Origin: Martinezella tropici
GTDB taxonomy: Bacteria; Pseudomonadota; Alphaproteobacteria; Rhizobiales; Rhizobiaceae
Length of the DNA: 64,000 nt
Reading direction: 5' to 3'
NCBI RefSeq assembly: GCF_003287875.1
Contig: NZ_QMKK01000025.1
Coordinates: 193,501-257,500, forward strand
Notes under the pieces: generated by a model
Told to the model about the DNA's origin: nothing
What the model saw: the letters and a program-made list of their open reading frames with translations, nothing else
Database searches by the model: none
Translations under genes and position numbers: made by a program
Part shown: positions 47,149 to 56,095 of the stretch, in pieces
How the letters are laid out: every line of letters begins with the position of its first letter
Position numbering within the stretch: position 1 is the stretch's first letter

Positions 47149-48031
47149 AATCATTTGCCTTTTTACGAATCAGGCCTTCCTGCGCCACGGACGCAATCAG
47201 AACACCGGATCGCGTAAACAGACTGCCGCGGGTAAAGCCGCGCGCGCCGGATGCGCTGGGGCTTTCCTGGCTGTAGAGCAGCCAGTCATCGAGCTGGAAC
47301 GGACGATGGAACCACATGGCGTGGTCGAGGCTCGCCACCTGGACGTTCGGGTCGAGAACCGACGTGCCATGCGCATTCAGGGAGACATCGAGCAGCGTCA
47401 TGTCGGAGAGATAGGCGAGCACGGCGTTCCGGTAGAGCCGGTCGTCGGGAACAGGCCCGGTCAGACGGATCCAGATATTCTGCCGCTGGCTTGGCTGCGC
47501 GCGCGAGAAATAGCTCTCGATCGAGACGGGCCGAATCTCGATCGCCCGCTTGCGCTCCCAGTAGCGGCGCACATTCTCGGGCGCATGCGCGAGATAGCGC
47601 TGTTTCACCTGCTCCTCGTCCATCAGCTCCTCCGGCATCGGCACGTCAGGCATGCCGCCCTGATGATCGAAGCCGGGCTCATCGACCTGGAAGGATGCGG
47701 TCAGCGCAAAGATCGCCTTACCATGTTGGACGGCTAGCACGCGCCGCGTATTGAAGCTCGAACCATCGCGCAGGCGGTCGACCTGATAGAGGATCGGAAC
47801 GGAAGGGTCGCCCGGCAGCATGAAATAGGCATGCAGCGAATGCGCGAAGCGATCGCCATCCACGGTCCTCTGCGCCGCCATCAGCGCCTGGCCGATGACC
47901 TGCCCGCCGAAAACGCGCTGCCAGCCGACCTGCGGGCTGTTGCCGCGAAACAGGTTCATCTCGATCGTTTCCAGATCGAGCGTCGCAAGCACGGTTTCCA
48001 TCGGGGTGGGCTTCTCGGTCTCTCGCGACAT
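47147..48031 (-). CDS. tesB: Acyl-CoA thioesterase II
   Basis: A 294-residue double-hotdog thioesterase. Typical TesB stretches: LDLETIEMNLFRGNSPQVGWQRVFGGQVIGQAL, HSLHAYFMLPGDPSVPILYQVDRLRDGSSF, ASLDHAMWFHRPFQLDDWLLYSQESP and the C-terminal RGSLFTRSGVLIASVAQEGLIR, which carry the Asp-Thr-Gln active-site residues. It hydrolyses acyl-CoAs of broad chain length. The start at MSRETEKPTP is preferred. It is divergent from the ubiquinone hydroxylase gene, with 83 bases between starts. Confidence 0.95.
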   Translation of the reverse strand: MSRETEKPTPMETVLATLDLETIEMNLFRGNSPQVGWQRVFGGQVIGQALMAAQRTVDGDRFAHSLHAYFMLPGDPSVPILYQVDRLRDGSSFNTRRVLAVQHGKAIFALTASFQVDEPGFDHQGGMPDVPMPEELMDEEQVKQRYLAHAPENVRRYWERKRAIEIRPVSIESYFSRAQPSQRQNIWIRLTGPVPDDRLYRNAVLAYLSDMTLLDVSLNAHGTSVLDPNVQVASLDHAMWFHRPFQLDDWLLYSQESPSASGARGFTRGSLFTRSGVLIASVAQEGLIRKKAND

Positions 48032-48114
48032 TTTGCTTGAACTCCAATGGTAGGAACCACGAACGGGATGTTCTATATAGAGCAGGAAGTGACAGTAAGA
48101 CACGGGGAAGCGTT

Positions 48115-49329
48115 ATGTTGGACATGCTGGTAGTGGGTGGCGGATATGTAGGTCTTGCCGCAGCGGTCGCAGTCAAGCAGGCAGCGCCACACCTCGAGGT
48201 CATGATCGTGGAAGCGGCCCCCGAAACCGCCTGGAAGAAGGATATGCGGGCCTCGGCGATCATCGCGGCTGCCTCGAAGATGCTTGAAGTCCTCGGCGTC
48301 TGGAACGAGATCGCGCCGGAGGCCGAGCCGATCACCCGCATGATCGTCACCGATTCGCGCACCAGCGACCCGGTCCGCCCGGTCTTCCTCACCTTCGACA
48401 GCGAAGTCGCCGAAGGCCAGCCCTTCGCCCATATGGTGCCGAACCTGACCATGGTCGGGGCGCTCCGCGGCGCCTGCGAGCGTCTCGGCATCACGATCAA
48501 GCATGGGCTCAGCGCCACCGGCTTCGTCACAGACGATGCCAAGACCACCCTCACCCTCTCGGATGGCAGCACGCTGGAAACGCGGCTCCTGGTCGCCTGT
48601 GACGGCGTGCGCTCCAAGCTGCGCGACATGGCTGGCATCAAGACGGTCAATTGGGAGTACGGCCAGTCCGGCATCGTCGTCACCGTTGAGCATGAGCGGC
48701 CGCATGGCGGCTGCGCCGAGGAGCATTTCCTTCCCTCCGGCCCCTTCGCCATCCTGCCGCTGAAGAACAACCGCTCCTCGCTCGTCTGGACGGAGCGCAC
48801 CTCCGACGCCGAGCGGCTGGTCGCCTCCGACGACCTGCTCTTCGAAGAGGAACTGGAGCGCCGCTTCGGCCATAAGCTCGGTGCGCTGCGCGCGGTCGGC
48901 GAGCGCCGCGCCTTCCCGCTCGGCCTGACGCTTGCCCGCGCCTTCGTCGCGCCGCGCTTCGCGCTGGCGGGCGACGCCGCCCACGGCATCCATCCGATCT
49001 CCGGCCAGGGACTCAATCTTGGTTTCAAGGATGTGGCGGCCCTGGCCGAAACCATCGTCGAGGCCGACCGTCTCGGCCTCGATATCGGCTCGATCAATAT
49101 CCTCGAGCGCTACCAGACCTGGCGTCGCTTCGACACCTTCCGCATGGGGGTGACAACCGACGTGCTGAACCGGCTGTTCTCCAACGATATCTCGCCGCTT
49201 CGCATCGCCCGCGACTTCGGGCTAGGGATCGTCGACCGCCTGCCGAACCTCAAATCCTTCTTCATCGGCCAGGCGGCTGGCACCACGGCAAAGCACAATC
49301 CGCGGCTGCTGGCTGGCGAGGCGATTTGA
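48115..49329 (+). CDS. FAD-dependent ubiquinone biosynthesis hydroxylase (UbiH/UbiF/UbiL family)
   Basis: A 404-residue flavoprotein. It has the N-terminal dinucleotide-binding motif VVGGGYVGLAAAV, the VACDGVRSKLR (DG) motif and the GDAAHGIHPISGQGLNLGFKD (GD) motif. These identify a class A monooxygenase of the ubiquinone pathway; in alphaproteobacteria one or two such enzymes cover the C1, C5 and C6 hydroxylations, so the exact position attacked cannot be given. The start follows a GGGGAAG site; the frame is open 26 codons further upstream. Confidence 0.93.
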   Translation: MLDMLVVGGGYVGLAAAVAVKQAAPHLEVMIVEAAPETAWKKDMRASAIIAAASKMLEVLGVWNEIAPEAEPITRMIVTDSRTSDPVRPVFLTFDSEVAEGQPFAHMVPNLTMVGALRGACERLGITIKHGLSATGFVTDDAKTTLTLSDGSTLETRLLVACDGVRSKLRDMAGIKTVNWEYGQSGIVVTVEHERPHGGCAEEHFLPSGPFAILPLKNNRSSLVWTERTSDAERLVASDDLLFEEELERRFGHKLGALRAVGERRAFPLGLTLARAFVAPRFALAGDAAHGIHPISGQGLNLGFKDVAALAETIVEADRLGLDIGSINILERYQTWRRFDTFRMGVTTDVLNRLFSNDISPLRIARDFGLGIVDRLPNLKSFFIGQAAGTTAKHNPRLLAGEAI

Positions 49330-49440
49330 GCGCGGGAAATTGGAAGGGGTGTAATTCGTCGCAGATGTCTGCCAAGGGGCGGGCATCAGACGGCCCCGTT
49401 TCAGCGTACATCTGCGATTAGCGGCCGCTCCGCAGTCGAC

Positions 49441-49563
49441 CTACAGTGAACAACGTGTTGGTAGAAGTCGCTGCGGCGTACGGCCAATTATGGCTGCGGT
49501 CAGTAAGTTTCTCCATCCCTCCTCCGCAACAGCAATAAAAAAACGCAAATGCCTCAGTTCCAC
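49441..49563 (-). pseudogene. LysR regulator remnant (N-terminal fragment)
   Basis: From a GTG at 49563 the frame reads VELRHLRFFIAVAEEG, an almost canonical LysR N-terminus. It then leaves the family pattern (WRNLLTAAIIG) and stops after about 40 residues, with no helix-turn-helix recognition helix or effector domain downstream. It is read as the decayed start of a LysR gene that once flanked the chloroperoxidase-like gene. Rest of the 390-base gap (49330-49720): no further signal except the hydrolase promoter region. Confidence 0.6.
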
Positions 49564-49720
49564 CGGGGTCCTCGCTATACCTTTAGGGCATAGCTCGAAC
49601 GTACAAGGTATTTGTCCCTGATAAAAGGGAGATTTAGTGTCCAAAATTGGGGTATGATCAAACGCGCCTCACCGGAGGTATTTCCCAAGTAACTGTGTCC
49701 AATCGAAGAAGGAGCGACCG

Positions 49721-50539
49721 ATGCCTACAATTACTACCGCGGACGGCGTAAACATCTTCTACAAGGACTGGGGCTCGGGCCAGCCGATCGTTTTCAGCCA
49801 CGGCTGGCCGCTGTCGGCGGACGACTGGGACGCCCAGATGACCTTCTTCCTTCGCCACGGCTACCGGGTGATCGCCCACGACCGGCGCGGCCATGGCCGG
49901 TCCGACCAGCCCGCCACCGGCAACGACATGGACCACTGGGTTGCCGACCTCGCGGCCCTGACCGAGCACCTCAACCTACGCGACGCAATCCACATCGGCC
50001 ACTCCACAGGTGGCGGTGAGGTAGCTCGCTATGTCGCGCGCCACCCAGAGCGCGTCGCGAAGGCGGTACTGGTCGCTTCCCTGACGCCGAACATGTACCG
50101 GAGCGAGGAAAACCCGTCCGGTCAGTCGCCGGAGTGGTTCGAGGTGATCCGCGCGGGCGTGCTGGGCAACCGGTCGGAATTCTACCGTTTCGTCCCTGAG
50201 AACCCGTTCTACGGCTACAACCTCGATGGGGCGAACCCTTCGGAGGCGATCATTGCGAACTGGTGGCGCCAAGGCATGGCCGGCGGTGCCCTCGCTCATT
50301 ACGCAACCGTCGACTCTTGGCTGGAGGATTATACCGAAGACCTCAAGAAAATCACCGTGCCGGTGCTGGTAATGCATGGCGAGGCCGATCAAGTCGTCCC
50401 GTTTGCAAGTTCCGTGCCGCGTGCGGTCGACCTGCTCGAGAACGGGTCGCTGAAAACCTATCCGGGCTACCCCCATGGTATGTTGACCACGCATGCGGAT
50501 GTCCTCAACCCCGACCTGCTCTCGTTCATCAAGTCTTAA
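49721..50539 (+). CDS. Alpha/beta hydrolase, non-heme chloroperoxidase-like
   Basis: A 272-residue alpha/beta hydrolase close to bacterial cofactor-free haloperoxidases/esterases. Landmarks: oxyanion region FSHGWPLSADDWD, HDRRGHGRSDQP, nucleophile elbow GHSTGGGEVARY (Ser), the acid in MHGEADQVVPF and His in GYPHGML. It probably hydrolyses small esters or lactones; perhydrolase (peracid) activity is typical. Strong AAGGAG site before the ATG. It sits in a small accessory-looking patch with a LysR remnant upstream and AT-richer sequence downstream. Confidence 0.92.
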   Translation: MPTITTADGVNIFYKDWGSGQPIVFSHGWPLSADDWDAQMTFFLRHGYRVIAHDRRGHGRSDQPATGNDMDHWVADLAALTEHLNLRDAIHIGHSTGGGEVARYVARHPERVAKAVLVASLTPNMYRSEENPSGQSPEWFEVIRAGVLGNRSEFYRFVPENPFYGYNLDGANPSEAIIANWWRQGMAGGALAHYATVDSWLEDYTEDLKKITVPVLVMHGEADQVVPFASSVPRAVDLLENGSLKTYPGYPHGMLTTHADVLNPDLLSFIKS

Positions 50540-50587
50540 CCACATCGACCGGACCGCGGGCGTCACCCAGCGTCGGCCGGACGATCT

Positions 50588-50610
50588 GTCACCCGGCAGT
50601 GCCGGGTGAC
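50588..50610 (+). terminator. Hairpin downstream of the chloroperoxidase-like gene
   Basis: GTCACCCGGCA and TGCCGGGTGAC separated by one base: an 11-bp inverted repeat about 50 bases after the stop. No T-run follows, so it is either a weak terminator or a mobile palindrome. Confidence 0.55.
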
Positions 50611-50777
50611 ACCTGTTGGTGCTGGTCCGTGGAGCGTTCCCGGAGGGTGCTCCGATAGTGACAATTTGCTTGGTGCGTAGTGAAAGACGCAATTTGTCGC
50701 GCTTAAATTTTTCGTTGCGGTGGCCGATTACTCCACCGGCCGAAATGGCTCGGCGTCTCGGCTTCAACATCTAGGAA

Positions 50778-50993
50778 TTAAGAGCGGGGGATGTCCGTCC
50801 ATTTAATGTCGGAAGTACCACCAGCTTTCGAAGTGCTTATTATAGGTTCGTTTTTCGGCTTCTCGCCTTTAGGTAACTTTAGGCTGGCGTTGCTGTCGTC
50901 TTTGAGTTTTATGGCGCTCAGCTCGATGGCAGCTTTTAGGACACTGACCATAGTGTTTGAACGGCCGACATGGTGAAGGCGCAAAGCTGCCAT
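50778..50993 (-). CDS. Small hypothetical protein in an AT-rich patch
   Basis: A 71-codon frame with AGGGA about ten bases before its ATG. The product is Lys/Ser-rich with no known domain (MVSVLKAAIELSAIKLKDDS, KLPKGEKPKNEPIISTSKAGG). Codon use is AT-richer than neighbouring genes, consistent with either foreign origin or non-coding sequence. It is the only candidate gene in the 514-base gap 50540-51053; apart from the hairpin at 50588 I see nothing else there. Confidence 0.3.
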   Translation of the reverse strand: MAALRLHHVGRSNTMVSVLKAAIELSAIKLKDDSNASLKLPKGEKPKNEPIISTSKAGGTSDIKWTDIPRS

Positions 50994-51053
50994 TCCATTG
51001 ATCCCTGAGAGGAACGGCCGGCCTCTAATCCACAATCCCGAAAGAAATAGACC

Positions 51054-51242
51054 TCAATCCTCGATTCGTCTTGCTTCCGAGATCAGCATGATCGGAATGC
51101 CGTCGCGGATCGGATAGGCGAGGCGTCCCGTTTCCGAGACCAGTTCGTTCTTTTCCCGGTCATAGCTCAACCGCCCCTTGGTGAGCGGGCAGACGAGCAG
51201 GTCGAGCAGTTTCGGATCCACCTTGCTGACCGTGACATCCAT
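51054..51242 (-). CDS. Trm112-like (YcaR/UPF0434) protein
   Basis: A 62-residue protein with the Trm112p pattern: [21 protein letters not shown], then [20 protein letters not shown]. Eukaryotic and archaeal Trm112 activate methyltransferases; bacterial members are short and uncharacterised. Only one of the usual zinc cysteines is present, so a zinc ribbon is unlikely. It is 10 bases after the Lon-substrate-binding gene and cotranscribed with it. Confidence 0.92.
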   Translation of the reverse strand: MDVTVSKVDPKLLDLLVCPLTKGRLSYDREKNELVSETGRLAYPIRDGIPIMLISEARRIED

Positions 51243-51252
51243 CGGCAGGCTC

Positions 51253-51921
51253 CTATTGCATCATGGAATCGGTGTCGCCGGCGCCGGCCAGCACGATCTT
51301 GACGATGGCGATGAAGGTTTCGGCGCGGGTCTTCAGATCAGGCGCCTCCAGAAGAGCCTGCTTCTCGGCCGGATCGAAGGGCGCCATGATCGACAGCGAA
51401 TTGACCAGCATCATGTTGTCGGCACGCTCAACGCTTTCCCAATCCGCTTCGAGCTTGTTGGCCTCTAGATAGGCGCGGAAAGCCGAAAGCAGCGCCGCGC
51501 GATCGACCGTGCCTTCCTCATGATGGGACTTGAGGTCGGAGATGAAGGGCGTGATGCGGAATGTGCGATAGGGCTGATGTCCGGTGATTTCATCCATCAG
51601 CCGGAAGCGGCATATGCCGGTCAGCGCGGCGATGTAGCGCCCGTCTCCGGTCTCGGCGATGGACGTGATGCGCCCGAGACAACCGACATGCGAGAGATTG
51701 GTGGATTCGGCCGGTTCGGAAAGAGCGGGCTGCACGATGCCGATCAGCCTGTTGCCGGCGATGGCGTCATCGAACATGGCAAGATAGCGCGGCTCGAAGA
51801 CATTGAGGGGAAGCTGCGCACCTGGCAGCAAAAGCGCGCCGGAAAGCGGAAATATAGCCACCGATTCAGGTAGATCGCCCGGCTTCAAATATCTGGCATT
51901 ACCGACTTGCATCTCTTCCAT
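51253..51921 (-). CDS. Lon N-terminal (LAN) substrate-binding domain protein
   Basis: A 222-residue protein made of a stand-alone PUA-like Lon N domain: [36 protein letters not shown] in parts, [35 protein letters not shown], then a helical bundle (about 130-210). It has no AAA+ or protease domain, so it cannot be Lon itself; it is thought to recognise substrates or partners. Probably one operon with the Trm112-like gene, downstream of the thioredoxin gene. Confidence 0.92.
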   Translation of the reverse strand: MEEMQVGNARYLKPGDLPESVAIFPLSGALLLPGAQLPLNVFEPRYLAMFDDAIAGNRLIGIVQPALSEPAESTNLSHVGCLGRITSIAETGDGRYIAALTGICRFRLMDEITGHQPYRTFRITPFISDLKSHHEEGTVDRAALLSAFRAYLEANKLEADWESVERADNMMLVNSLSIMAPFDPAEKQALLEAPDLKTRAETFIAIVKIVLAGAGDTDSMMQ

Positions 51922-52098
51922 CCCGCTAGATCACTGCGCTGCCGGCCGCAGTGGGCCGCACAGGAACGACACACTCGCGGTCGCGCCATCCCGCGCCGCG
52001 TTATCAGACAATGTGGGCTCATCTGCCGAAAACACAAGGACATTCTAGCCGCCGTGCGACCGGCTGCGTCTCCCGGTCGCCTTCGTCTAACAAACGAC

Positions 52099-52118
52099 CG
52101 CGCGAAAGGTTTCGCGCG
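52099..52118 (-). terminator. Hairpin after the YbbN-like thioredoxin gene
   Basis: CGCGCGAAA and TTTCGCGCG with a GG spacer form a 9-bp stem about 30 bases beyond the stop, followed on the minus strand by GTCGTTTGTT. Parts of the stem word (TCGCGCGACCGTC) repeat to the right at 52112-52137. Confidence 0.6.
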
Positions 52119-52145
52119 ACCGTCCTCGCGCGACCGTCGCGGCCA

Positions 52146-53120
52146 TCAGGAGAAAAGGATCGAAGACAGCTTACGGCGAGCCGCGATCGTGGCCGCATCC
52201 TTCGGCCCCCACACTTCGAAAAACTCCAGGAGCTGGCGGCGTGCGCCATCATCATCGTAGCTGCGGTCCTTACGCATGACGGTCAGAAGGTGATCGGCCG
52301 CCTCTTCCCGCTTGCCTTCGACATTGCGGATCTTGGCGAGCTTGATGCGCTGCTCATGATTGTCGGGATTGGCGGCCAGTTCTCGCTCGATCGCAACGGG
52401 ATCGCCGAGCTTGCGGGCCTCGTCGATCTGGTCGAGCTTCTTGACCACGGCCAGGATGCCGGCATCGTTGGCGAGCGTTTCCGGCAGGTCGGCAAGCGCC
52501 TCGCGGGCGCGCTGGCTCTGGCCGGCGGCGATCATGCATTCCGCCATGCCGGCGAGCGCTTTGGCATTTTCGGGGTCGGCCTGCAGCACCGCACCGAAGA
52601 GTTCGGCAGCGCCATTGACGTCACCGGCGGCCAGCAGACCACTTGCCTCTTCGAGAACGGCGGCAATTTCAGCCGCCTGATCGTCCGCACCGCCGGCAGG
52701 ACCGCCGAGACGATCGATGAACTGGCGGACCTGGCTCTCGGGAACCGCACCCATGAAGCCATCGGCCGGGCGGCCATCGACAAAGGCGATGACGGCCGGG
52801 ATCGACTGGATGCCGAGCTGGCCGGCGATCGACGGATGGTCATCGATGTTCATTTTGACCAGCTTGACGCGGCCCTGGGCTTCCGTGACCACCTTTTCGA
52901 GAACCGGCGTCAGCTGCTTGCACGGGCCGCACCACGGCGCCCAGAAATCGACCAGCACCGGCTGCTTGCGCGACTCTTCGATAACATCCTTGGCGAAGTT
53001 GGCAGTCGTCGTATCCTTGATCGGCGAGGCGGTGCCCGCAGCCGGCGCGCCGCCGTAGGATGCCGTGGCCGACATCTGTCCGCCGAAGGAAGCGTTGTAG
53101 GGATTGTTCGAACCGCTCAT
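52146..53120 (-). CDS. Thioredoxin-TPR co-chaperone (YbbN/CnoX-like)
   Basis: A 324-residue protein. After a polar N-terminus, the thioredoxin domain (about 40-145) has VLVDFWAPWCGPCKQL with both cysteines (Cys64, Cys67) intact. A TPR-like C-terminal half (about 165-320) follows: LLAAGDVNGAAELFGAVLQADPENAKALAGMAECMIAAG in parts. E. coli CnoX (YbbN) lacks the CxxC pair and acts as a chaperedoxin; here the canonical WCGPC suggests redox activity. Single gene upstream of the Lon-domain/Trm112 pair. Confidence 0.93.
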   Translation of the reverse strand: MSGSNNPYNASFGGQMSATASYGGAPAAGTASPIKDTTTANFAKDVIEESRKQPVLVDFWAPWCGPCKQLTPVLEKVVTEAQGRVKLVKMNIDDHPSIAGQLGIQSIPAVIAFVDGRPADGFMGAVPESQVRQFIDRLGGPAGGADDQAAEIAAVLEEASGLLAAGDVNGAAELFGAVLQADPENAKALAGMAECMIAAGQSQRAREALADLPETLANDAGILAVVKKLDQIDEARKLGDPVAIERELAANPDNHEQRIKLAKIRNVEGKREEAADHLLTVMRKDRSYDDDGARRQLLEFFEVWGPKDAATIAARRKLSSILFS

Positions 53121-53278
53121 GAGTGTCTCCCGCCTGCCGGCATCCTTGATTTTATGAGGAGCATGATTTCCAAACGAACCTATGAAATTCGTCTGGCAGC
53201 ACGCCGAATGAAATGTTCAAAGCACGCGGACAGCTCGAAGAGAAACCGCCTGCCATATCTTAGCGCTAAAATCGTACG

Positions 53279-53788
53279 TTAGCTCGTGACTTTCAAGACT
53301 AGCGGCGCATGACCCGTCGCCTCCATGAAGCGCAGGAGGTCGCCGCTGCCGATCGATGTCGTCGCATCGTTCGACAGCGGATGGCAATTGACGATGTCAT
53401 GCGCCATCAGATCGGCATCGAGGACGAAGGTGACATTCTTGCCCGCGTCGTTGATCGCTCCGAAAGCAGTGACCGAACCGGGAATGACGCCGAGATATTC
53501 CATCAGCTTTTCCGGCTTGCCGAAGGAGACCTTGCTCGCTGCACCGATCAGCGTGTGCACGGTCTTCAGATCGACGGTCGCGTTTTCCTCGACGGTCAGC
53601 AGGAAGAAATTGTCCTTCTTGTCCTTCACGAACAGGTTCTTCGTATGGCCGCCGGGAATCTCGTCGCGCAGCGACACCGATTCGGCAACGGTGAAGACGG
53701 GAGCGTGGTCCTTGGTCGTATGGGCAATGCCGAGCCCATCCAGGAATCGGAAAAGATCGTCGCGGGTTTTCGGTCTGGTCTCGGTCAT
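53279..53788 (-). CDS. proX: Prolyl-tRNA editing protein ProX (YbaK/EbsC family)
   Basis: A 169-residue free-standing editing domain with the family landmarks HTTKDHAPVFTVAES, GGHTKNLFVKDKKDNFFLLTV (catalytic Lys region), GVIPGSVTAFGAINDAGKNVTFVLD and NCHPLSNDATTSI. It deacylates Ala-tRNA(Pro) made by ProRS. The start at 53788 is the family start; the 65-codon upstream extension has no similarity. It lies upstream of the tRNA-Gly gene on the opposite strand. Confidence 0.93.
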   Translation of the reverse strand: MTETRPKTRDDLFRFLDGLGIAHTTKDHAPVFTVAESVSLRDEIPGGHTKNLFVKDKKDNFFLLTVEENATVDLKTVHTLIGAASKVSFGKPEKLMEYLGVIPGSVTAFGAINDAGKNVTFVLDADLMAHDIVNCHPLSNDATTSIGSGDLLRFMEATGHAPLVLKVTS

Positions 53789-54032
53789 GACGTCTCGCAA
53801 TCGAAAATGGTTCGCCCCTGATACGTCGCCCACAATTTCATTGCAATCTTCGAGACGACAAAGCCCGGCGTTTCCGGGGTTTCCGCCAATCGCGGCAAGG
53901 GTATTGAAATTTTTCTTCGCGAACTCGTCATTTCCCTGTTGCATTTGAAAAATGGTTAGGCCATATAGCGCCCGTCGCCGCAAGACGACGCCCAGCGGTC
54001 CAACACACTACCCCGGATCGCGACGGGAATGA

Positions 54033-54107
54033 GCGGGTGTAGCTCAGGGGTAGAGCACAACCTTGCCAAGGTTGGGGTCGAGGGTTCGAATCCCTTCGCC
54101 CGCTCCA
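54033..54107 (+). tRNA. tRNA-Gly (GCC anticodon)
   Basis: Full cloverleaf: acceptor stem GCGGGTG/CGCCCGC, D-arm AGCTCAGGGGTAGAGCA, anticodon stem CAACC/GGTTG with loop TTGCCAA (anticodon GCC at 54065-54067), T-arm GAGGGTTCGAATCCCTT, and encoded CCA at 54105-54107. No insertion or repeated 3' end was seen downstream, so it is not visibly used as an attachment site. Confidence 0.98.
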
Positions 54108-54305
54108 GTTTTCCAAATTTTTCTCCGATGAGATGAAGTCACGGCGTACGCCGAGGCTGGTATTTTGCCGAAAAGGCAAGTTTCCTTATTTCCGTTTCCT
54201 TCCCTTGTATCTATGCCTTGCCCACGCGCCCAGGGTCTCAAATCAGTCCCATTTGACGTGCAGGTCTGCGCGTCGGATAGACGGACGGAACGCGGTATTG
54301 CTCGC

Positions 54306-54947
54306 ATGAAAACAAAGATTTCCCTGCCGATTGCGATGCTGTCGCTTCTGCCGGTTCCCGCATTGGCCCATCCGCACATCTTCATCGACGCCAAATTCGA
54401 GGTCGTCTCGGCGCCCGACGGCTCCATCAGCGAATTGCGCAATGTCTGGAGCTTCGACGAGGTCTTCACCTCCTCCGTGCTCATGGACTACGGCAAGGGA
54501 GACAACCAGTCGCTGACGCCGGGCGAGCTGAAGGCCGTGGGCAAGACGGTCCGGGATTCCCTGGCGCAATACGGTTACTACACGAACGTCACCAGCAACG
54601 GCAAACCGGTGCCGATGGCCAAGCCGGATACGATAGAGGCGAATTACAAGGACGGCTCCCTGACCCTGACCTTTTCGCTGAAGCCGGAGCAGAAGACCTT
54701 CCTCAAGGGAACGACGATCTTCGGGATTTACGACAAGACGCTCTATACAGCGGTCGATTTCGCCACCGATAACGATTTGAGCACATCGGGACCGGCCTTT
54801 GGCCGCTGCAAGCGCAAGGTGATCAGGCCTAATCCCAAGGAAGTCATGGCGGAGAATCAGGCCGCTCTGACAAGTATGTTCTTCAGCGATCCGAAGGGCA
54901 CGGATTATTCGCTGCTCGTGGCGACGCGGCTGGAGGTCGATTGCTGA
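54306..54947 (+). CDS. DUF1007 family periplasmic protein
   Basis: A 213-residue precursor with signal peptide (about 1-21, AMLSLLPVPALA-H) and the DUF1007 start HPHIFIDAKFEVV, followed by WSFDEVFTS and GTTIFGIYDKTLYTAVDF. The mature protein would begin with HPH, a possible metal-binding N-terminus. DUF1007 genes usually sit next to a nickel/cobalt permease of the RcnA/HoxN type; here no such gene is adjacent. The start is set by the signal peptide. Confidence 0.9.
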   Translation: MKTKISLPIAMLSLLPVPALAHPHIFIDAKFEVVSAPDGSISELRNVWSFDEVFTSSVLMDYGKGDNQSLTPGELKAVGKTVRDSLAQYGYYTNVTSNGKPVPMAKPDTIEANYKDGSLTLTFSLKPEQKTFLKGTTIFGIYDKTLYTAVDFATDNDLSTSGPAFGRCKRKVIRPNPKEVMAENQAALTSMFFSDPKGTDYSLLVATRLEVDC

Positions 54948-54992
54948 TTCCGTGCTGGGCGCGCCCGAATCGACGCCGTCCTTCACTGTCCT

Positions 54993-55736
54993 TCACTCTG
55001 GCGGCGGAGCGTCGTTTCGCACACCCTCATCGTTTCGCGAGGGCGATATATAGCGCCGGGCGATGATCCAGCAGCCGAGCGCCCAGGTCGCGCCGGCGCA
55101 CCAGCCACCGAGAACGTCGGTCGGATAATGCACGCCGAGATAGACCCGGCTCGCGCCGATCATCAATGTCAGCAGGATGCCGCCCGCGACGGTGAAGACG
55201 CGCGTCGAGCGATAGGTGCGCGTGCTTGAGATCAGCGCGGCGAGGGTCAGATAGGTCACCGCCGAAACCATCGCATGGCCGCTCGGAAAACTCAGATCCT
55301 GCACCTCGACCAGATGCGGCACGATATCGGGCCGAGGCCGTGCGACGCCGATCTTCAAGGCCGTGCTCAATGCCCATCCGCCAAGCACCGAAACGAGGAT
55401 GAAAATGGCGATCGCCCGCTGGCGGTCCAGCAGCAGGTAGATCGTCACCAAAGCGGTCATCAGCGCGAGCACGGTTGTGCCGCCGAGGCTCGTGATGTCT
55501 CTGACGGCATGGGTCAGCCATCCCGGCCCGAGCGGCACGGAGAGGCTCGCAGGCTGGCGAAGCGCCAGCAATATCGCCTCGTCGAACCCCCTCGTGCTTC
55601 CTTCGAGAACCTCGCCCGTCAGATAGATGAACAGGAGAATTCCGCCCGAAAGGGCAGCGAACATAAACAGCAGGAAAGGCTCGTAGCGGTTCAACCATCC
55701 AGGGATACCCGACGTGTCAATCGGCCGATTCTTCAT
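54993..55736 (-). CDS. PAP2-superfamily membrane phosphatase
   Basis: A 247-residue protein with six transmembrane helices and the three PAP2 motifs: KIGVARPRP (KX6RP), PSGHAM and SRVYLGVHYPTDVLGG (SRX5HX3D). It dephosphorylates lipid phosphates such as phosphatidic acid or undecaprenyl pyrophosphate at the outer face of the inner membrane. It converges with the DUF1007 gene, leaving 45 bases between stops. Confidence 0.93.
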   Translation of the reverse strand: MKNRPIDTSGIPGWLNRYEPFLLFMFAALSGGILLFIYLTGEVLEGSTRGFDEAILLALRQPASLSVPLGPGWLTHAVRDITSLGGTTVLALMTALVTIYLLLDRQRAIAIFILVSVLGGWALSTALKIGVARPRPDIVPHLVEVQDLSFPSGHAMVSAVTYLTLAALISSTRTYRSTRVFTVAGGILLTLMIGASRVYLGVHYPTDVLGGWCAGATWALGCWIIARRYISPSRNDEGVRNDAPPPE

Positions 55737-56095
55737 GCGCTGAAACCTGCCTGTCGTGCGTTCACATCGCCTCTTTCACTGATCGAAGCGGAAAATGAGA
55801 TAAAGCCTATCTAGGGATAAATTCGCCGCTTCCAACCGTGGTGAGAGCGACCGTCGTGCGTTTGGCGCGCCAAGCGCTTCAGGTTCATGACATGTTTTTC
55901 ATCTATTCCAGAGCGTATTTCTCGCTCACGCAGCAGCGGGTCGAAGGCGCACTGCACCACGCTTGCACAAGCGGTGCAAGAGCCCTCGGGCCGTAAGCTG
56001 AGCGCAATAATTACTCGTTAATTTTCTGCTGTTTTCGGAAGCTTGAGCTATGCTAGTAATACGGCAAAGGCGATCAGAGATCGGGTGTTATCAGA
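55737..56095. other. Intergenic region between PAP2 and MipA-like genes
   Basis: About 360 bases between divergent genes, with no coding signal. An inverted repeat CTTGCAC-AAGCG-GTGCAAG at 55962-55980, about 115 bases before the MipA-like start, could be an operator. The stretch 56010-56070 is AT-richer and probably contains the MipA-like promoter, but I cannot fix the -35/-10 boxes. Confidence 0.5.

Noticed and set aside
50588..50610. Member of the CTTCTCCCC repeat family
   Set aside because: The stem GTCACCCGGCA differs from the family words; treated as an independent hairpin.
54033..54107. tRNA-Gly as an integration site of a genomic island
   Set aside because: No integrase nearby and no duplicated tRNA 3' end found downstream.
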